Assembly (NCBI GenBank): GCA_000621185.1
Contig: JHYZ01000021.1
Location: 1 to 64,000 of the forward strand
Direction: 5' to 3'
DNA length: 64,000 nt
Source: Franconibacter pulveris DSM 19144
GTDB taxonomy: Bacteria; Pseudomonadota; Gammaproteobacteria; Enterobacterales; Enterobacteriaceae
Shown here: one piece after another, positions 1 through 9,810 of the stretch
Position numbering within the stretch: position 1 is the first letter of the stretch
Layout: the number at the start of each line of letters is the position of its first letter
Notes under the pieces: model-generated
Seen by the model: the letters and a program-made list of their open reading frames with translations, nothing else
Told to the model about the DNA's origin: nothing
Databases searched by the model: none
Position numbers and translations under genes: made by a program

Positions 1-39
1 GATGGAGTTACTACAGAACTAATCAACCGGTTAGCAGCG

Positions 40-56
40 GCCCCCTTTCAGGGGGC
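40..56. other. small GC-rich hairpin
   Basis: GCCCCC and GGGGGC arms enclose a five-base loop (TTTCA). It sits just before a second, T-tailed hairpin. It probably belongs to the 3' untranslated region of a gene to the left of the window (rep in E. coli, inferred from gene order). There is no T-run directly after it, so on its own it is unlikely to terminate. Confidence 0.4.
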
Positions 57-63
57 TCACTTT

Positions 64-92
64 AAAGCCACCTCCTCTGGAGGTGGTTTTTT
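64..92. terminator. bidirectional terminator at the 3' end of gppA
   Basis: The arms CCACCTCC (68-75) and GGAGGTGG (79-86) form a perfect 8-bp stem with a 3-base loop. A T-run follows on the plus strand and A residues precede it, giving a shorter T-run for the minus strand. It overlaps the gppA stop codon at 91-93, so it can end gppA transcripts and those of the gene arriving from the left. Confidence 0.75.
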
Positions 93-1575
93 ACTTTATC
101 TCCAGCGACCAGTGAACGTAGCTTTGCCACTGGCTCTCCTGTTCTATTAGCTCCGCGCCCAGCGGATGCGCCGCCAGCCAGCCTTCCGGTAAAGCCAGCG
201 AAAGCGTTTCGCCCTGCGCTTTAACGTTAATCTCAGGCAGTAAATCATCACGACGGCGATTGGCGAAAATAATTGCCAGGCGCAGCAAACGACATAAGCG
301 CTCCGCTACACGGGGCGGTACGGCGTTTTGCTGATGCAGCGAGGAGAGATCCGCCGGGTTGGTCTGGTTAAGCAGCAGCGTTGACAGCAGTTTCTTTTGC
401 GCGGGGGTAAAGCCGGGCAGATCCAGGTTGCTCACCAGATACGCGGCGTGCTGTGGCGCGCGTTTAAAATCGACGCTCAGGCCAATCTCGTGCAGCAGGC
501 AGGCGCTGCGCAGCAGCTGGCGGCTAAGCGCGTCGAGATCCCATTCCCCGGCCAGCGTTTCGGCGAAACGGTCCGCCAGTTGAGCCACGCGCTCCGCCTG
601 TTCGGTATCCACCATAAAACGGCGCTGAATGTTCTTCAGCGTGCGGCTGCGGATATCCTGATCGACGGCAAGATGCAGCATGCCGTAAACCAGGCCTTCA
701 CGCAGCGCGCCGCCCGCAAGCGTCATACATTCAATGTGGAGCTCGTTGAAAATGGCTAATAGAATGGCAAGCCCGCTTGGAAAAACCAGCGCGCGTTCAA
801 GCGTCAGACCTTCAATCTCCAGCTCTTCCAGACGGCCGCAGGCGATAGCGCGCGCTTTTAACTGCTGCAGCTTGGCCAGGGTGATGCGCTCATCCATGCC
901 CTGCGCCATCATAATTTCCTGCAGCGCCTGTACGGTGCCGGAGGCGCCGACGCAGATTTTCCAGCCGTGCTGGCGAAGGTCGTTAATCACAGGCTGTAAA
1001 ACTTCACTGGCGGCCTGTTCGGCGGCGGCGAAGTTTTCTTTGGTAAGGCTACGGTCGGTAAAAAAGCGTTCAAGCCAGGTGACGCAGCCCATCGACAGAC
1101 TGAAGAGTGAAGTGGCGTGGGCGCCGGTGCCGGTAACCAGTTCTGTGCTGGCGCCGCCGATGTCCACGACCAGACGCTGATCCGCGCCGCCAGTGGTATG
1201 CGCTACGCCCTGATAAATCAGCCGCGCTTCTTCTTCGCCTTTAATGACTTGCACCGGACAGCCCAGGATTTCCTGCGCGCGCGCAATAAATTCCTGGGAG
1301 TTACTAGCCAGCCGCAGCGTGGCGGTCGCCACTACGCGCACTTGCTCAGGGGGGATATCCTGCAGCCGCTCGGCAAAAAGGCGCAGACATTGCCAGCCGC
1401 GCTCCATCGCTTCAGCAGAAAGAAGATTGTCCGCGCTAAGGCCCGCCGCCAGGCGAACCTTACGCTTGATGCGAGACAGCGTTTGAATGCTTCCTGCCAC
1501 CTCGCGCACCACCAGCATATGAAAGCTGTTCGAGCCTAAATCAATTGCCGCATAGAGGGAGGTGGAGCTGCGCAT
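91..1575 (-). CDS. gppA: guanosine pentaphosphate phosphatase/exopolyphosphatase GppA
   Basis: The product hydrolyses pppGpp to ppGpp and can degrade polyphosphate, linking it to the stringent response in the cytoplasm. The 494-residue length equals that of E. coli GppA. The N-terminal ASKHA-type fold shows the phosphate-binding loop [10 protein letters not shown] (residues 11-20), a GEEEARL segment near 113-119 and DIGGAST near 138-144. The C-terminal third is the helical HD-like domain ([10 protein letters not shown]). It follows rhlB on the same strand after a 6-bp gap, as in E. coli. Nothing unusual is seen. Confidence 0.96.
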   Translation of the reverse strand: MRSSTSLYAAIDLGSNSFHMLVVREVAGSIQTLSRIKRKVRLAAGLSADNLLSAEAMERGWQCLRLFAERLQDIPPEQVRVVATATLRLASNSQEFIARAQEILGCPVQVIKGEEEARLIYQGVAHTTGGADQRLVVDIGGASTELVTGTGAHATSLFSLSMGCVTWLERFFTDRSLTKENFAAAEQAASEVLQPVINDLRQHGWKICVGASGTVQALQEIMMAQGMDERITLAKLQQLKARAIACGRLEELEIEGLTLERALVFPSGLAILLAIFNELHIECMTLAGGALREGLVYGMLHLAVDQDIRSRTLKNIQRRFMVDTEQAERVAQLADRFAETLAGEWDLDALSRQLLRSACLLHEIGLSVDFKRAPQHAAYLVSNLDLPGFTPAQKKLLSTLLLNQTNPADLSSLHQQNAVPPRVAERLCRLLRLAIIFANRRRDDLLPEINVKAQGETLSLALPEGWLAAHPLGAELIEQESQWQSYVHWSLEIK

Positions 1576-1581
1576 AACACG

Positions 1582-2850
1582 TTACCCTGTGCGACGACGG
1601 TTGCGCGGGGCGCCGCCTGTACGGCGCGGGCCGTTGCCGGAACGCGTGCGCGTCAGGCGCTTCGGCGGCGGCAGTTCGCTTAACAGCGCATCCGGGTTGT
1701 ACTTGCTTACCGGAATGGTGTGGCCGATATAGCTTTCTATCGCCGGCAGGTTCAGCGCGTACTCTTCACAGGCGAGGCTGATTGAGTGGCCGCTGGCGCC
1801 TGCACGGCCAGTACGGCCAATACGGTGGACATAGTCTTCGCAGTCATCCGGCAGATCGTAGTTAAAGACGTGCGTCACCGCCGGAATATGCAGGCCGCGC
1901 GCCGCCACGTCCGTTGCGACCAGAATATCAAGATCGCCGCGGGTAAACTCTTCAAGAATGCGCAGGCGCTTTTTCTGCGCCACGTCGCCTGTCAGCAGAC
2001 CGACGCGATGACCATCCGCCGCCAGATGTCCCCAGATATCTTCGCAACGGTGTTTCGTGTTGGCGAAAACAATGGCGCGCTCCGGCCACTCTTCTTCAAT
2101 AATGGTTTGCAGCAAACGCATTTTTTCTTCGTTAGAAGGGTAGAAGAGCTCTTCTTTAATACGGTGGCCTGTTTTTTGTTCCGGCTCCACTTCTACGTAT
2201 TCCGCATTGTTCATTTGCTCGAAGGCGAGCTCGCGAACGCGGTAAGAGAGCGTAGCGGAAAAGAGCATGTTCAGGCGCTGCGTTGCAGGCGGCATGCGGC
2301 GGAACAGCCAACGGATATCTTTAATAAAGCCGAGATCGTACATGCGGTCGGCTTCGTCCAGCACTACGACCTGAATAGCGCCGAGGTTAATGTGGTTCTG
2401 TTTGGTGTAGTCGATGAGACGACCAGTGGTGCCGATAAGAATATCGACGCCGCTTTCCAGCACTTTCAGCTGTTTGTCGTAGCCGTCGCCGCCGTAAGCC
2501 AGGCCAAGCTTAATACCGGTCGCCTGCGCCAGCGGTTCGGCATCAGAATGAATCTGCACCGCCAGTTCGCGGGTCGGCGCCATAATCAGAGCGCGAGGCT
2601 GGTTCACCTGACGGTTTTCAGCGGCCGGATGTGAGAGTAGATAATGAAACGTTGACGTTAAAAACGCCATCGTTTTGCCGGTACCGGTTTGCGCCTGCCC
2701 TGCAACGTCACGTCCCGTCAGCGTTAACGGGAGTGCCAGTGCCTGAATAGGGGTGCAATTATGAAAGCCTTTCTTTTCAAGGGCTTCCACCACTTTAGGG
2801 TGCAGGGCGAAGTCGGAAAACTTCTGTTCTGTTAAATGTGTTTTGCTCAT
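1582..2850 (-). CDS. rhlB: DEAD-box ATP-dependent RNA helicase RhlB
   Basis: RhlB unwinds structured RNA for the RNase E degradosome. Its 422 residues show the Q motif (TPIQ, about 33-36), Walker A AQTGTGKT (53-60), APTREL, DEAD at 165-168, SAT, and HRIGRTGR in the second RecA-like domain. The C-terminal tail is rich in Arg, Gly and Pro, as expected for this family. It is divergent from trxA and upstream of gppA. Length is one residue more than the E. coli protein. Confidence 0.96.
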   Translation of the reverse strand: MSKTHLTEQKFSDFALHPKVVEALEKKGFHNCTPIQALALPLTLTGRDVAGQAQTGTGKTMAFLTSTFHYLLSHPAAENRQVNQPRALIMAPTRELAVQIHSDAEPLAQATGIKLGLAYGGDGYDKQLKVLESGVDILIGTTGRLIDYTKQNHINLGAIQVVVLDEADRMYDLGFIKDIRWLFRRMPPATQRLNMLFSATLSYRVRELAFEQMNNAEYVEVEPEQKTGHRIKEELFYPSNEEKMRLLQTIIEEEWPERAIVFANTKHRCEDIWGHLAADGHRVGLLTGDVAQKKRLRILEEFTRGDLDILVATDVAARGLHIPAVTHVFNYDLPDDCEDYVHRIGRTGRAGASGHSISLACEEYALNLPAIESYIGHTIPVSKYNPDALLSELPPPKRLTRTRSGNGPRRTGGAPRNRRRTG

Positions 2851-2916
2851 AGTGTGGTAGAATATCAGCTAACTATTGCTTTACGAAAGCGTATCCGGTG
2901 AAATAAAGTCAACCTT

Positions 2917-2941
2917 ATGTTGGTTAATGCTACACCAACAT
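2917..2941 (+). promoter_or_regulatory. hairpin in the trxA leader
   Basis: ATGTTGGT (2917-2924) and ACCAACAT (2934-2941) form a perfect 8-bp stem with a 9-base loop, ending 27 bases before the trxA start codon. It lies in the region shared with the divergent rhlB promoter. It may stabilise the trxA mRNA or be a protein-binding site; the sequence does not decide between these. Confidence 0.4.
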
Positions 2942-2968
2942 GAAAGGCCTAATCTTCTGGAGTAAAAC

Positions 2969-3298
2969 ATGAGCGATAAAATTATTCACCTGACTGACGA
3001 CAGTTTCGACACGGATGTACTTAAAGCGGACGGGTTGATCCTGGTTGATTTCTGGGCAGAATGGTGTGGTCCTTGCAAAATGATCGCCCCGATCCTTGAT
3101 GAAATCGCTGATGAATATCAGGGCAAACTGACGATTGCTAAGCTGAACATCGACCAGAACCCGGGCACTGCGCCGAAATACGGCATCCGTGGCATCCCGA
3201 CCCTGCTGTTGTTCAAAAATGGTGAAGTAGCGGCGACCAAAGTGGGCGCGCTGTCTAAAGGCCAGTTAAAAGAGTTCCTGGACGCCAACCTGGCGTAA
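2969..3298 (+). CDS. trxA: thioredoxin 1
   Basis: TrxA is the small cytoplasmic dithiol reductant for ribonucleotide reductase, PAPS reductase and methionine sulfoxide reductases. The 109-residue protein has the active site WCGPC at residues 32-36 and the cis-proline loop GIRGIPT around 74-80. Ribosome-binding bases CTGGAG lie shortly before the ATG. It is a single gene between divergent rhlB and the rho leader. It is almost identical to E. coli thioredoxin. Confidence 0.98.
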   Translation: MSDKIIHLTDDSFDTDVLKADGLILVDFWAEWCGPCKMIAPILDEIADEYQGKLTIAKLNIDQNPGTAPKYGIRGIPTLLLFKNGEVAATKVGALSKGQLKEFLDANLA

Positions 3299-3646
3299 GA
3301 ACTTTTGCGCCGGTGCGAACAGAATTCCGGAAATTGTCCGGACCGCTGGACGCCCGGCGTGAGTCATGCTAAGTTATTTTTCAGCTTCATTTAAACTTAC
3401 CTTTTAGTTTGAATCTTGTAATACCCGACACTTCCCGCCATTCAATACCAGCACCAAAGCGGTACGCGAGAAGTGAATTGTTCCGGGGCTATCACTCAAT
3501 CCGTCTCGTCGTTTCAGTTCTGCGTTCTTTCCTGTGACCAGACAGCGTACAGACATGAGTTGAAAGCCACTAACAGGCATGGATGATCCTGCCATTCCAT
3601 TCACAAATACGTTCGAGATTTACCCCGAGTTTAAGAACCCACCATT
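3299..3646 (+). promoter_or_regulatory. trxA-rho intergenic region: rho promoter and leader
   Basis: This 348-bp gap holds no convincing gene. Near its start CGCCGG (3308-3313) and CCGGCG (about 3353-3358) bracket a smaller TCCGGA repeat, a likely structured 3' end for trxA. An AT-rich block around 3365-3425 is the most promoter-like part. The rest corresponds to the long rho leader, which in E. coli is the site of Rho-mediated attenuation and autoregulation. It contains the rhoL-like remnant listed separately. The exact promoter could not be fixed. Confidence 0.6.
3477..3563 (+). pseudogene. rhoL: rhoL-like leader peptide frame, apparently without a start codon
   Basis: The frame ending at TGA 3561-3563 translates to LNPSRRFSSAFFPVTRQRTD followed by MS. 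This closely matches the tail of the E. coli Rho leader peptide as I remember it (NPSCRFSSAY, then SPVTRQRKDMS). Upstream in the same frame there is a TGA at 3474-3476 and only ATT 3477 before the conserved part. The segment resembling the E. coli start is one base out of phase. Either the peptide is no longer made, it starts at a rare codon, or the RNA rather than the peptide is conserved. Confidence 0.5.
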
Positions 3647-4906
3647 ATGAATCTTACCGAATTAAAGAATACGCCGGTTTCTGAGCTGATCACTCTCGGC
3701 GAAAATATGGGGCTGGAAAACCTGGCCCGTATGCGCAAACAGGACATTATTTTCGCCATCCTGAAACAGCACGCGAAGAGTGGCGAAGATATTTTTGGCG
3801 ACGGTGTGCTGGAGATATTGCAGGATGGATTCGGTTTCCTCCGCTCCGCAGACAGCTCCTACCTCGCCGGTCCTGACGACATCTACGTATCTCCCAGCCA
3901 AATCCGCCGTTTCAACCTCCGCACAGGGGACACCATCTCCGGTAAGATTCGACCGCCAAAAGAAGGCGAGCGTTACTTTGCACTGCTGAAGGTGAACGAG
4001 GTTAACTTCGATAAGCCGGAAAACGCGCGCAACAAGATCCTGTTCGAAAACTTAACGCCGCTGCATGCGAACTCCCGTCTGCGTATGGAGCGCGGCAACG
4101 GCTCCACCGAAGATTTAACCGCTCGCGTGCTGGATCTTGCCTCTCCGATTGGCCGCGGTCAGCGTGGTCTGATTGTAGCGCCGCCGAAAGCGGGTAAAAC
4201 CATGCTGCTGCAGAACATTGCGCAGAGCATCGCTTATAACCATCCGGATTGCGTGCTGATGGTGCTGCTTATCGACGAGCGCCCGGAAGAAGTGACCGAG
4301 ATGCAGCGTCTGGTTAAAGGCGAAGTGGTTGCTTCCACCTTCGACGAGCCGGCATCCCGCCATGTTCAGGTCGCCGAAATGGTCATCGAGAAGGCCAAGC
4401 GTCTGGTAGAGCATAAAAAAGACGTTATCATTCTGCTGGACTCCATTACCCGTCTGGCGCGCGCCTACAACACCGTTGTGCCGGCATCCGGCAAAGTGTT
4501 GACCGGTGGTGTTGACGCGAACGCCCTGCATCGTCCGAAGCGTTTCTTCGGTGCCGCGCGTAACGTGGAAGAGGGCGGCAGCCTGACCATTATTGCGACT
4601 GCTCTGATTGATACTGGCTCCAAAATGGACGAAGTTATCTACGAAGAGTTTAAAGGTACCGGCAACATGGAATTGCACCTGTCCCGTAAGATTGCGGAAA
4701 AACGTGTATTCCCGGCCATTGATTACAACCGCTCCGGCACCCGTAAAGAAGAGTTGCTGACAACTCAAGAAGAGTTGCAGAAGATGTGGATTCTTCGCAA
4801 AATTATTCACCCGATGGGTGAAATCGACGCGATGGAATTCCTCATCAATAAGCTGGCGATGACCAAAACGAACGATGAGTTCTTTGATATGATGAAGCGC
4901 TCGTAA
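3647..4906 (+). CDS. rho: transcription termination factor Rho
   Basis: Rho is a hexameric RNA-dependent ATPase that ends transcription of untranslated RNA. The 419 residues equal the E. coli length. It has the N-terminal helical and cold-shock-like RNA-binding domains (GFGFLRS near 61-67), Walker A PPKAGKT near 178-185, the Walker B area LLIDERPEE, and the Q/R-loop region containing [14 protein letters not shown]. Start ATG 3647 gives the standard N-terminus [14 protein letters not shown]. It follows a long leader, consistent with autoregulation, and ends before a strong terminator. Confidence 0.98.
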   Translation: MNLTELKNTPVSELITLGENMGLENLARMRKQDIIFAILKQHAKSGEDIFGDGVLEILQDGFGFLRSADSSYLAGPDDIYVSPSQIRRFNLRTGDTISGKIRPPKEGERYFALLKVNEVNFDKPENARNKILFENLTPLHANSRLRMERGNGSTEDLTARVLDLASPIGRGQRGLIVAPPKAGKTMLLQNIAQSIAYNHPDCVLMVLLIDERPEEVTEMQRLVKGEVVASTFDEPASRHVQVAEMVIEKAKRLVEHKKDVIILLDSITRLARAYNTVVPASGKVLTGGVDANALHRPKRFFGAARNVEEGGSLTIIATALIDTGSKMDEVIYEEFKGTGNMELHLSRKIAEKRVFPAIDYNRSGTRKEELLTTQEELQKMWILRKIIHPMGEIDAMEFLINKLAMTKTNDEFFDMMKRS

Positions 4907-4923
4907 TCGCGAAAAACTCGGGG

Positions 4924-4951
4924 AACGCCACGTTACGACGTGGCGTTTTCG
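4924..4951 (+). terminator. rho terminator
   Basis: ACGCCACGT (4925-4933) pairs with ACGTGGCGT (4938-4946) around a TACG loop, followed by TTTTC. It is 18 bases after the rho stop codon and separates rho from the wec operon. Confidence 0.85.
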
Positions 4952-5084
4952 TTCGTGCCGTGAGAGCATATCCGGCGTGATACGTTATGCATTTGGGCAT
5001 TTATGCGCCTGTTCTTAGTCAGTCTGGGCTATGTTTATCTTAATGAATAATAAAGTCTGTTCAGGGATGAGTGGTGGTATATGT

Positions 5085-5113
5085 TTTTGATGATTAACCT
5101 CCGCGGTTATACT
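5085..5113 (+). promoter_or_regulatory. candidate wecA promoter
   Basis: TTTTGA (5085-5090) and TATACT (5108-5113) are 17 bases apart. The -10 is good and the -35 is weak; TTGATG at 5087 is an alternative with 15-base spacing. Initiation near 5120 would leave about 29 bases before the wecA GTG. It is the best-placed candidate in the rho-wecA gap to drive the ECA operon. Confidence 0.4.
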
Positions 5114-5148
5114 TCCTCCGGACTTAACGTTTGCAGAGAGCGCATACT

Positions 5149-6246
5149 GTGAATTTAGTAACCGCTGGTACTGAGCTGCTCAGTATTTTTTTGTTCACCT
5201 TTGTTTTTATTTTCTTCGCTCGAAAAGTCGCTAAACGCATCGGTTTGGTCGATAAGCCTAACTTTCGTAAGCGTCATCAGGGGTTAATTCCACTTGTCGG
5301 CGGGATTTCTGTCTACGCAGGGATCTGTTTTACATTTGGTATCGCAAATTACTATATTCCCCACGCATCTCTCTACCTTACCTGCGCCGGTATCCTCGTT
5401 CTCGTCGGGGCGCTGGACGATCGGTTTGATATCAGCGTAAAAATTCGCGCGACTATTCAGGCGATTATCGGCATTGTTATGATGGTCGTGGGCGGTCTTT
5501 ACCTCAGCAGTCTTGGCTATATTTTTGGCTCATGGGAGATGGTGCTGGGTCCCTTTGGCTACTTCCTGACGCTGTTTGCTGTCTGGGCCGCCATTAACGC
5601 ATTTAATATGGTGGACGGCATTGACGGGCTGCTTGGTGGCCTTTCCTGCGTGTCATTCGCCGCTATCGGCATCATTCTCTGGTTTGATGGACAGATAAGT
5701 CTCGCTATGTGGTGTTTTGCGATGATTGCCGCCATCCTGCCTTACATTCTGCTTAACCTGGGCGTACTGGGCCGTCGCTATAAAGTGTTTATGGGCGATG
5801 CAGGCAGTACGCTGATTGGTTTTACCGTTATCTGGATCCTGCTGGAAACCACCCAAGGTAAAACGCACCCCATTAGCCCGGTTACCGCCCTGTGGATTAT
5901 CGCCATTCCATTAATGGATATGGTCGCCATTATGTATCGCCGTCTACGCAAAGGCATGAGCCCTTTTTCGCCGGACCGGCAGCATATTCATCATCTTATC
6001 ATGCGCGCAGGTTTTACTTCCCGCCAGGCGTTCGTCTTGATTACGCTCGCTGCCGCGCTTTTGGCTGGCATTGGCGTAGCGGCAGAATATGCGCACTTCA
6101 TACCTGAATGGGTAATGCTGTTGCTCTTTTTGCTGGCCTTTTTTCTTTATGGCTACTGTATTAAACGGGCATGGAAAGTGGCGCGTTTTATTAAACGAGT
6201 AAAGCGCCGCATGCGTCGGAGTAACAACAAACCCACCATTCAATAA
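5149..6246 (+). CDS. wecA: undecaprenyl-phosphate GlcNAc-1-phosphate transferase WecA
   Basis: WecA starts enterobacterial common antigen (and often O-antigen) synthesis by moving GlcNAc-1-phosphate from UDP-GlcNAc to undecaprenyl phosphate in the inner membrane. About eleven hydrophobic segments are visible. Family motifs include GALDDRFD, NAFNMVDGIDGLLGG, the metal site FMGDAGS and the HIHH loop within SPDRQHIHHLI. I chose GTG 5149 (VNLVTAGTELL), matching the GTG start of E. coli wecA. The frame stays open to TTG 5131, which would add six residues. It is the first gene of the wec operon. Confidence 0.95.
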   Translation: MNLVTAGTELLSIFLFTFVFIFFARKVAKRIGLVDKPNFRKRHQGLIPLVGGISVYAGICFTFGIANYYIPHASLYLTCAGILVLVGALDDRFDISVKIRATIQAIIGIVMMVVGGLYLSSLGYIFGSWEMVLGPFGYFLTLFAVWAAINAFNMVDGIDGLLGGLSCVSFAAIGIILWFDGQISLAMWCFAMIAAILPYILLNLGVLGRRYKVFMGDAGSTLIGFTVIWILLETTQGKTHPISPVTALWIIAIPLMDMVAIMYRRLRKGMSPFSPDRQHIHHLIMRAGFTSRQAFVLITLAAALLAGIGVAAEYAHFIPEWVMLLLFLLAFFLYGYCIKRAWKVARFIKRVKRRMRRSNNKPTIQ

Positions 6247-6263
6247 AACAGAGCGGGGAAGCG

Positions 6264-7310
6264 ATGAAACAACCATTGCCGGAGGCACAAGGCAGAGTTG
6301 CAGAGAACGAACTGGATATCCGTGGCCTGTTCCGTACGCTTTGGACTGGAAAAGCGTGGATTGTCGGTATTGCGCTGCTGTTTGCAATCGGGGCTTTTGT
6401 CTATACCCTCTTCGCCAGGCAAGAGTGGAGCGCGACGGCGATTACAGACAGGCCGACGGTGAATATGTTAGGCGGCTTCTATTCGCAGCAGCAGTTTCTG
6501 CGCAACCTGGATATCAAAACCGACAACGGGTCGGTCGCTCAGCCTTCTGTAATGGATGACGCTTACAAGGAGTTCATTATGCAACTCTCTTCGTGGGATA
6601 CTCGCCGGGATTTCTGGTTGCAGACGGACTACTACAAACAGCGTAAAGTAGGAAACAGTAAAGCGGACGCGGCTCTGCTTGATGAGCTTATCGACAATAT
6701 TCAGTTCACCGCCGGGGATATCACCCGCAATCTTAGTGACAATGTTCGGCTGACTGCGGAAACCGGACCGGATGCCAACAACCTGCTTCGCCAGTATGTC
6801 GCTTTCGCCAGCCAGCGGGCCGCCAGCCATCTTAATGATGAACTGAAAGGCGCCTGGGCTGCGCGGACAATACAGATGAAAGCGCAGGTTAAGCGCCAGG
6901 AAGCGGTAGCGAAAGCGATTTACGACCGTAAAGTCCATAACGTTGAGCAGGCGTTGCGGGTCGCGCAGCAGCACAATATTGCTCGCAGTGAAACGGAAGT
7001 GCCGCCGGATGAATTGCCCGATTCTGAACTTTTCATGCTCGGACGTCCGCTGTTGCAGGCAAGACTGGAAAACCTTCAGGCGGTCGGAGCGACCTATGAT
7101 ATCGACTACGATCAAAACCGGGCTATGCTGGCGACACTCAATGTTGGCCCCGTCCTCGATCCCCGTTTTCAAACCTATCGTTACCTGCGCACTCCGGAAG
7201 AACCTGTCAAGCGCGATAGCCCGCGTCGCGCATTTTTGATGATTATGTGGGGTACTGTGGGTGTGTTGATTGGCGCAGGCGTTGCACTGGCTCGCCGTCG
7301 TCCAGAGTAA
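6264..7310 (+). CDS. wzzE: ECA polysaccharide chain-length modulator WzzE
   Basis: WzzE sets the number of repeat units in enterobacterial common antigen. The 348 residues equal the E. coli protein. There is an N-terminal membrane segment (about 31-50, [19 protein letters not shown]), a large periplasmic domain rich in helices ([20 protein letters not shown]) and a C-terminal membrane segment (about 325-341), the usual Wzz topology. It lies 17 bp after wecA in the same operon. GGGGAAG before the ATG is a plausible ribosome-binding site. Confidence 0.95.
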   Translation: MKQPLPEAQGRVAENELDIRGLFRTLWTGKAWIVGIALLFAIGAFVYTLFARQEWSATAITDRPTVNMLGGFYSQQQFLRNLDIKTDNGSVAQPSVMDDAYKEFIMQLSSWDTRRDFWLQTDYYKQRKVGNSKADAALLDELIDNIQFTAGDITRNLSDNVRLTAETGPDANNLLRQYVAFASQRAASHLNDELKGAWAARTIQMKAQVKRQEAVAKAIYDRKVHNVEQALRVAQQHNIARSETEVPPDELPDSELFMLGRPLLQARLENLQAVGATYDIDYDQNRAMLATLNVGPVLDPRFQTYRYLRTPEEPVKRDSPRRAFLMIMWGTVGVLIGAGVALARRRPE

Positions 7311-7324
7311 CAACGGCGCTTTAA

Positions 7325-7346
7325 GTGGAGGCGGTCTCGCCTCCAC
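7325..7346 (+). repeat. perfect hairpin between wzzE and wecB
   Basis: GTGGAGGCG and CGCCTCCAC form a perfect 9-bp stem with loop GTCT. There is no T-run after it. It lies 14 bases past the wzzE stop codon and 22 bases before the wecB start codon. It could protect or process the polycistronic message. Confidence 0.7.
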
Positions 7347-7368
7347 CGGTAAACTTAAGAGAAACGTT

Positions 7369-8499
7369 GTGAAAGTACTAACCGTTTTTGGCACGCGTCC
7401 GGAAGCAATTAAGATGGCGCCGCTGGTGCACGCGCTGGCAAAAGATCCTTTTTTTGAAGCAAGAGTCTGCGTCACTGCCCAGCATCGTGAAATGCTGGAT
7501 CAGGTTCTGAATCTGTTTTCCATTGTGCCAGACTATGATTTAAATATTATGAAACCTGGCCAGGGACTTACGGAAATTACCTGCCGTATCCTTGAAGGCA
7601 TGAAGCCCATTCTGGAATCTTTCCGGCCTGACGTGGTGCTGGTGCATGGCGACACGACAACAACAATGGCGGCGAGCATGGCGGCCTTTTACCAGCGCAT
7701 TCCGGTGGGGCATGTGGAAGCTGGTTTACGTACCGGGGATCTCTATTCGCCGTGGCCGGAAGAGGCAAACCGCACCCTGACAGGCCATTTGGCCATGTAT
7801 CATTTTGCTCCGACACAAGACGCCCGCCAAAACCTGCTGCACGAACGTATACCGGAAAACCATATTTTTGTTACCGGCAATACCGTCGTCGATGCTTTAA
7901 TTTCCGTACGCGATCGGGTGATGTCAGATGATAGCCTGCGCGTTTCGCTGGCTAAGCAATATTCATTTTTAGACAGTGATAAAAAATTAATTCTGGTAAC
8001 CGGACACCGTCGAGAAAGCTTTGGCGAAGGATTTGAGCAAATCTGCAAGGCGCTGGCCGAAATCGCCGCGCGAAATCAAAATGTGCAAATTGTATATCCA
8101 GTGCATATGAATCCAAACGTTCTGGAGCCGGTGAAACGTATCCTGGGCCATGTAGAAAACGTGGTGCTCATTGAACCGCAAGAATATCTCCCCTTTGTCT
8201 GGCTGATGAATCACGCCTGGCTGATTTTGACCGACTCCGGCGGCATTCAGGAAGAGGCGCCGTCGCTCGGCAAGCCGGTCCTGGTGATGCGCGATACCAC
8301 AGAACGACCGGAAGCGGTGAGAGCCGGGACTGTTCGTTTGGTCGGCACTAATGCCGACCATATTGTCCACGAAGTCACAAAATTACTTCACAACGAGGAT
8401 GAGTATCTGGCCATGAGCCATGCTCATAACCCTTACGGCGACGGGCAGGCCTGTGAGCGGATTCTGCACGCACTGAAAAATAATCGGATATCAGTATGA
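7369..8499 (+). CDS. wecB: UDP-N-acetylglucosamine 2-epimerase (non-hydrolysing) WecB
   Basis: WecB converts UDP-GlcNAc to UDP-ManNAc in the cytoplasm, the first step toward the ManNAcA residue of ECA. From GTG 7369 the protein has 376 residues, the E. coli length, starting [19 protein letters not shown]. Family motifs include [30 protein letters not shown] and [23 protein letters not shown] precedes the GTG. The frame is open farther upstream into wzzE, but that extension has no homology support. The stop overlaps the wecC start (ATGA), implying translational coupling. Confidence 0.95.
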   Translation: MKVLTVFGTRPEAIKMAPLVHALAKDPFFEARVCVTAQHREMLDQVLNLFSIVPDYDLNIMKPGQGLTEITCRILEGMKPILESFRPDVVLVHGDTTTTMAASMAAFYQRIPVGHVEAGLRTGDLYSPWPEEANRTLTGHLAMYHFAPTQDARQNLLHERIPENHIFVTGNTVVDALISVRDRVMSDDSLRVSLAKQYSFLDSDKKLILVTGHRRESFGEGFEQICKALAEIAARNQNVQIVYPVHMNPNVLEPVKRILGHVENVVLIEPQEYLPFVWLMNHAWLILTDSGGIQEEAPSLGKPVLVMRDTTERPEAVRAGTVRLVGTNADHIVHEVTKLLHNEDEYLAMSHAHNPYGDGQACERILHALKNNRISV

Positions 8500-9758
8500 G
8501 TTTTAATACCATCTCGGTGATTGGTCTGGGATATATCGGTTTGCCAACTGCGGCGGCTTTTGCTTCACGACAAAAGCGGGTTATTGGTATTGATATCAAC
8601 CAGCACGCCGTTGACACCATCAACCGCGGTGAAATTCATATCGTCGAACCTGAGTTAGATCAGGTCGTGAAAGCGGCGGTGCAGGCAGGCTATCTGCGCG
8701 CCACCACCCGTCCTGAAGAAGCGGATGCTTTCTTGATTGCCGTACCAACGCCGTTCAAAGGCGAACACGAGCCTGATATGACTTATGTGCAGGCGGCGGC
8801 GCAATCTATCGCGCCGGTATTAAAAAAAGGAGCGCTGGTCATTCTGGAATCTACCTCGCCAGTCGGCGCGACAGAACAGATGGCGCAGTGGCTTGCCGCG
8901 CTGCGCAGCGATCTGACCTTTCCGCAGCAGGCAGGCGAAAGCGCGGACGTTAATATCGCCTATTGTCCTGAGCGCGTGCTGCCGGGGCAGGTGATGGTCG
9001 AGCTGATTAAAAATGACCGCGTGATAGGCGGTATGACGCCAGCCTGTTCAGCGCGCGCCAGTGAACTCTATAAAATTTTCCTTGAAGGCGAGTGCGTACT
9101 AACTAACGCCCGCACGGCAGAGATGTGCAAGCTGACTGAAAATAGCTTTCGCGACGTCAATATCGCTTTTGCTAACGAACTTTCGCTCATTTGCGCCGAG
9201 CAAGACATTAACGTCTGGGAGCTTATCCGCCTCGCCAATCGTCATCCCCGCGTCAATATTCTGCAACCTGGCCCGGGCGTTGGCGGCCACTGCATTGCAG
9301 TGGACCCGTGGTTTATTGTGGCGCAAAACCCACAGCAGGCGCGGCTTATCCGCATCGCTCGCGAAGTGAACGACAGCAAACCGCACTGGGTTATTCATCA
9401 GGTGAAGGAACGTGTCGCCGACTGCCTCGCGGTAACCAACAAGCGCGCCTCTGAACTGAAAATCGCCTGCTTTGGCCTGGCGTTCAAGCCAAACATTGAC
9501 GACTTACGTGAAAGTCCGGCGATGGAGATAGCCCAGCTGATTGCCGACTGGCACAACGGTGAAACGCTGGTGGTGGAACCGAATATTCATCAATTGCCGA
9601 ACAAGCTCTCCGGAAAATGCCAGCTGGTGGCGCTTGAAGAAGCGCTGCGCAGCGCGGACGTGCTGGTGATGCTGGTCGACCATAAAGAGTTCAGGGCTAT
9701 CGCAGGCGAGACCATCACCCAGCAGTGGGTGATAGATACCAAAGGCGTATGGCGCTAA
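8496..9758 (+). CDS. wecC: UDP-N-acetyl-D-mannosamine dehydrogenase WecC
   Basis: WecC oxidises UDP-ManNAc to UDP-ManNAcA with NAD+, supplying the acidic sugar of ECA. The 420 residues show the dinucleotide-binding start [15 protein letters not shown], the substrate segment [12 protein letters not shown] and the catalytic-cysteine motif [15 protein letters not shown]. The C-terminal UDP-binding domain contains [18 protein letters not shown]. It starts inside the wecB stop codon. Unusually, the next gene is wecD, not rffG. Confidence 0.95.
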   Translation: MSFNTISVIGLGYIGLPTAAAFASRQKRVIGIDINQHAVDTINRGEIHIVEPELDQVVKAAVQAGYLRATTRPEEADAFLIAVPTPFKGEHEPDMTYVQAAAQSIAPVLKKGALVILESTSPVGATEQMAQWLAALRSDLTFPQQAGESADVNIAYCPERVLPGQVMVELIKNDRVIGGMTPACSARASELYKIFLEGECVLTNARTAEMCKLTENSFRDVNIAFANELSLICAEQDINVWELIRLANRHPRVNILQPGPGVGGHCIAVDPWFIVAQNPQQARLIRIAREVNDSKPHWVIHQVKERVADCLAVTNKRASELKIACFGLAFKPNIDDLRESPAMEIAQLIADWHNGETLVVEPNIHQLPNKLSGKCQLVALEEALRSADVLVMLVDHKEFRAIAGETITQQWVIDTKGVWR

Positions 9759-9810
9759 TGTCACGCGCTTTTTGGCAGGCTCATTACCCTGAGAGCTTGT
9801 GAGGAAAAGT

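Noticed and set aside
3404-3604. 66-codon minus-strand frame in the rho leader
   Set aside because: No ribosome site and no similarity. The plus strand here is the rho leader with the RhoL-like tail.
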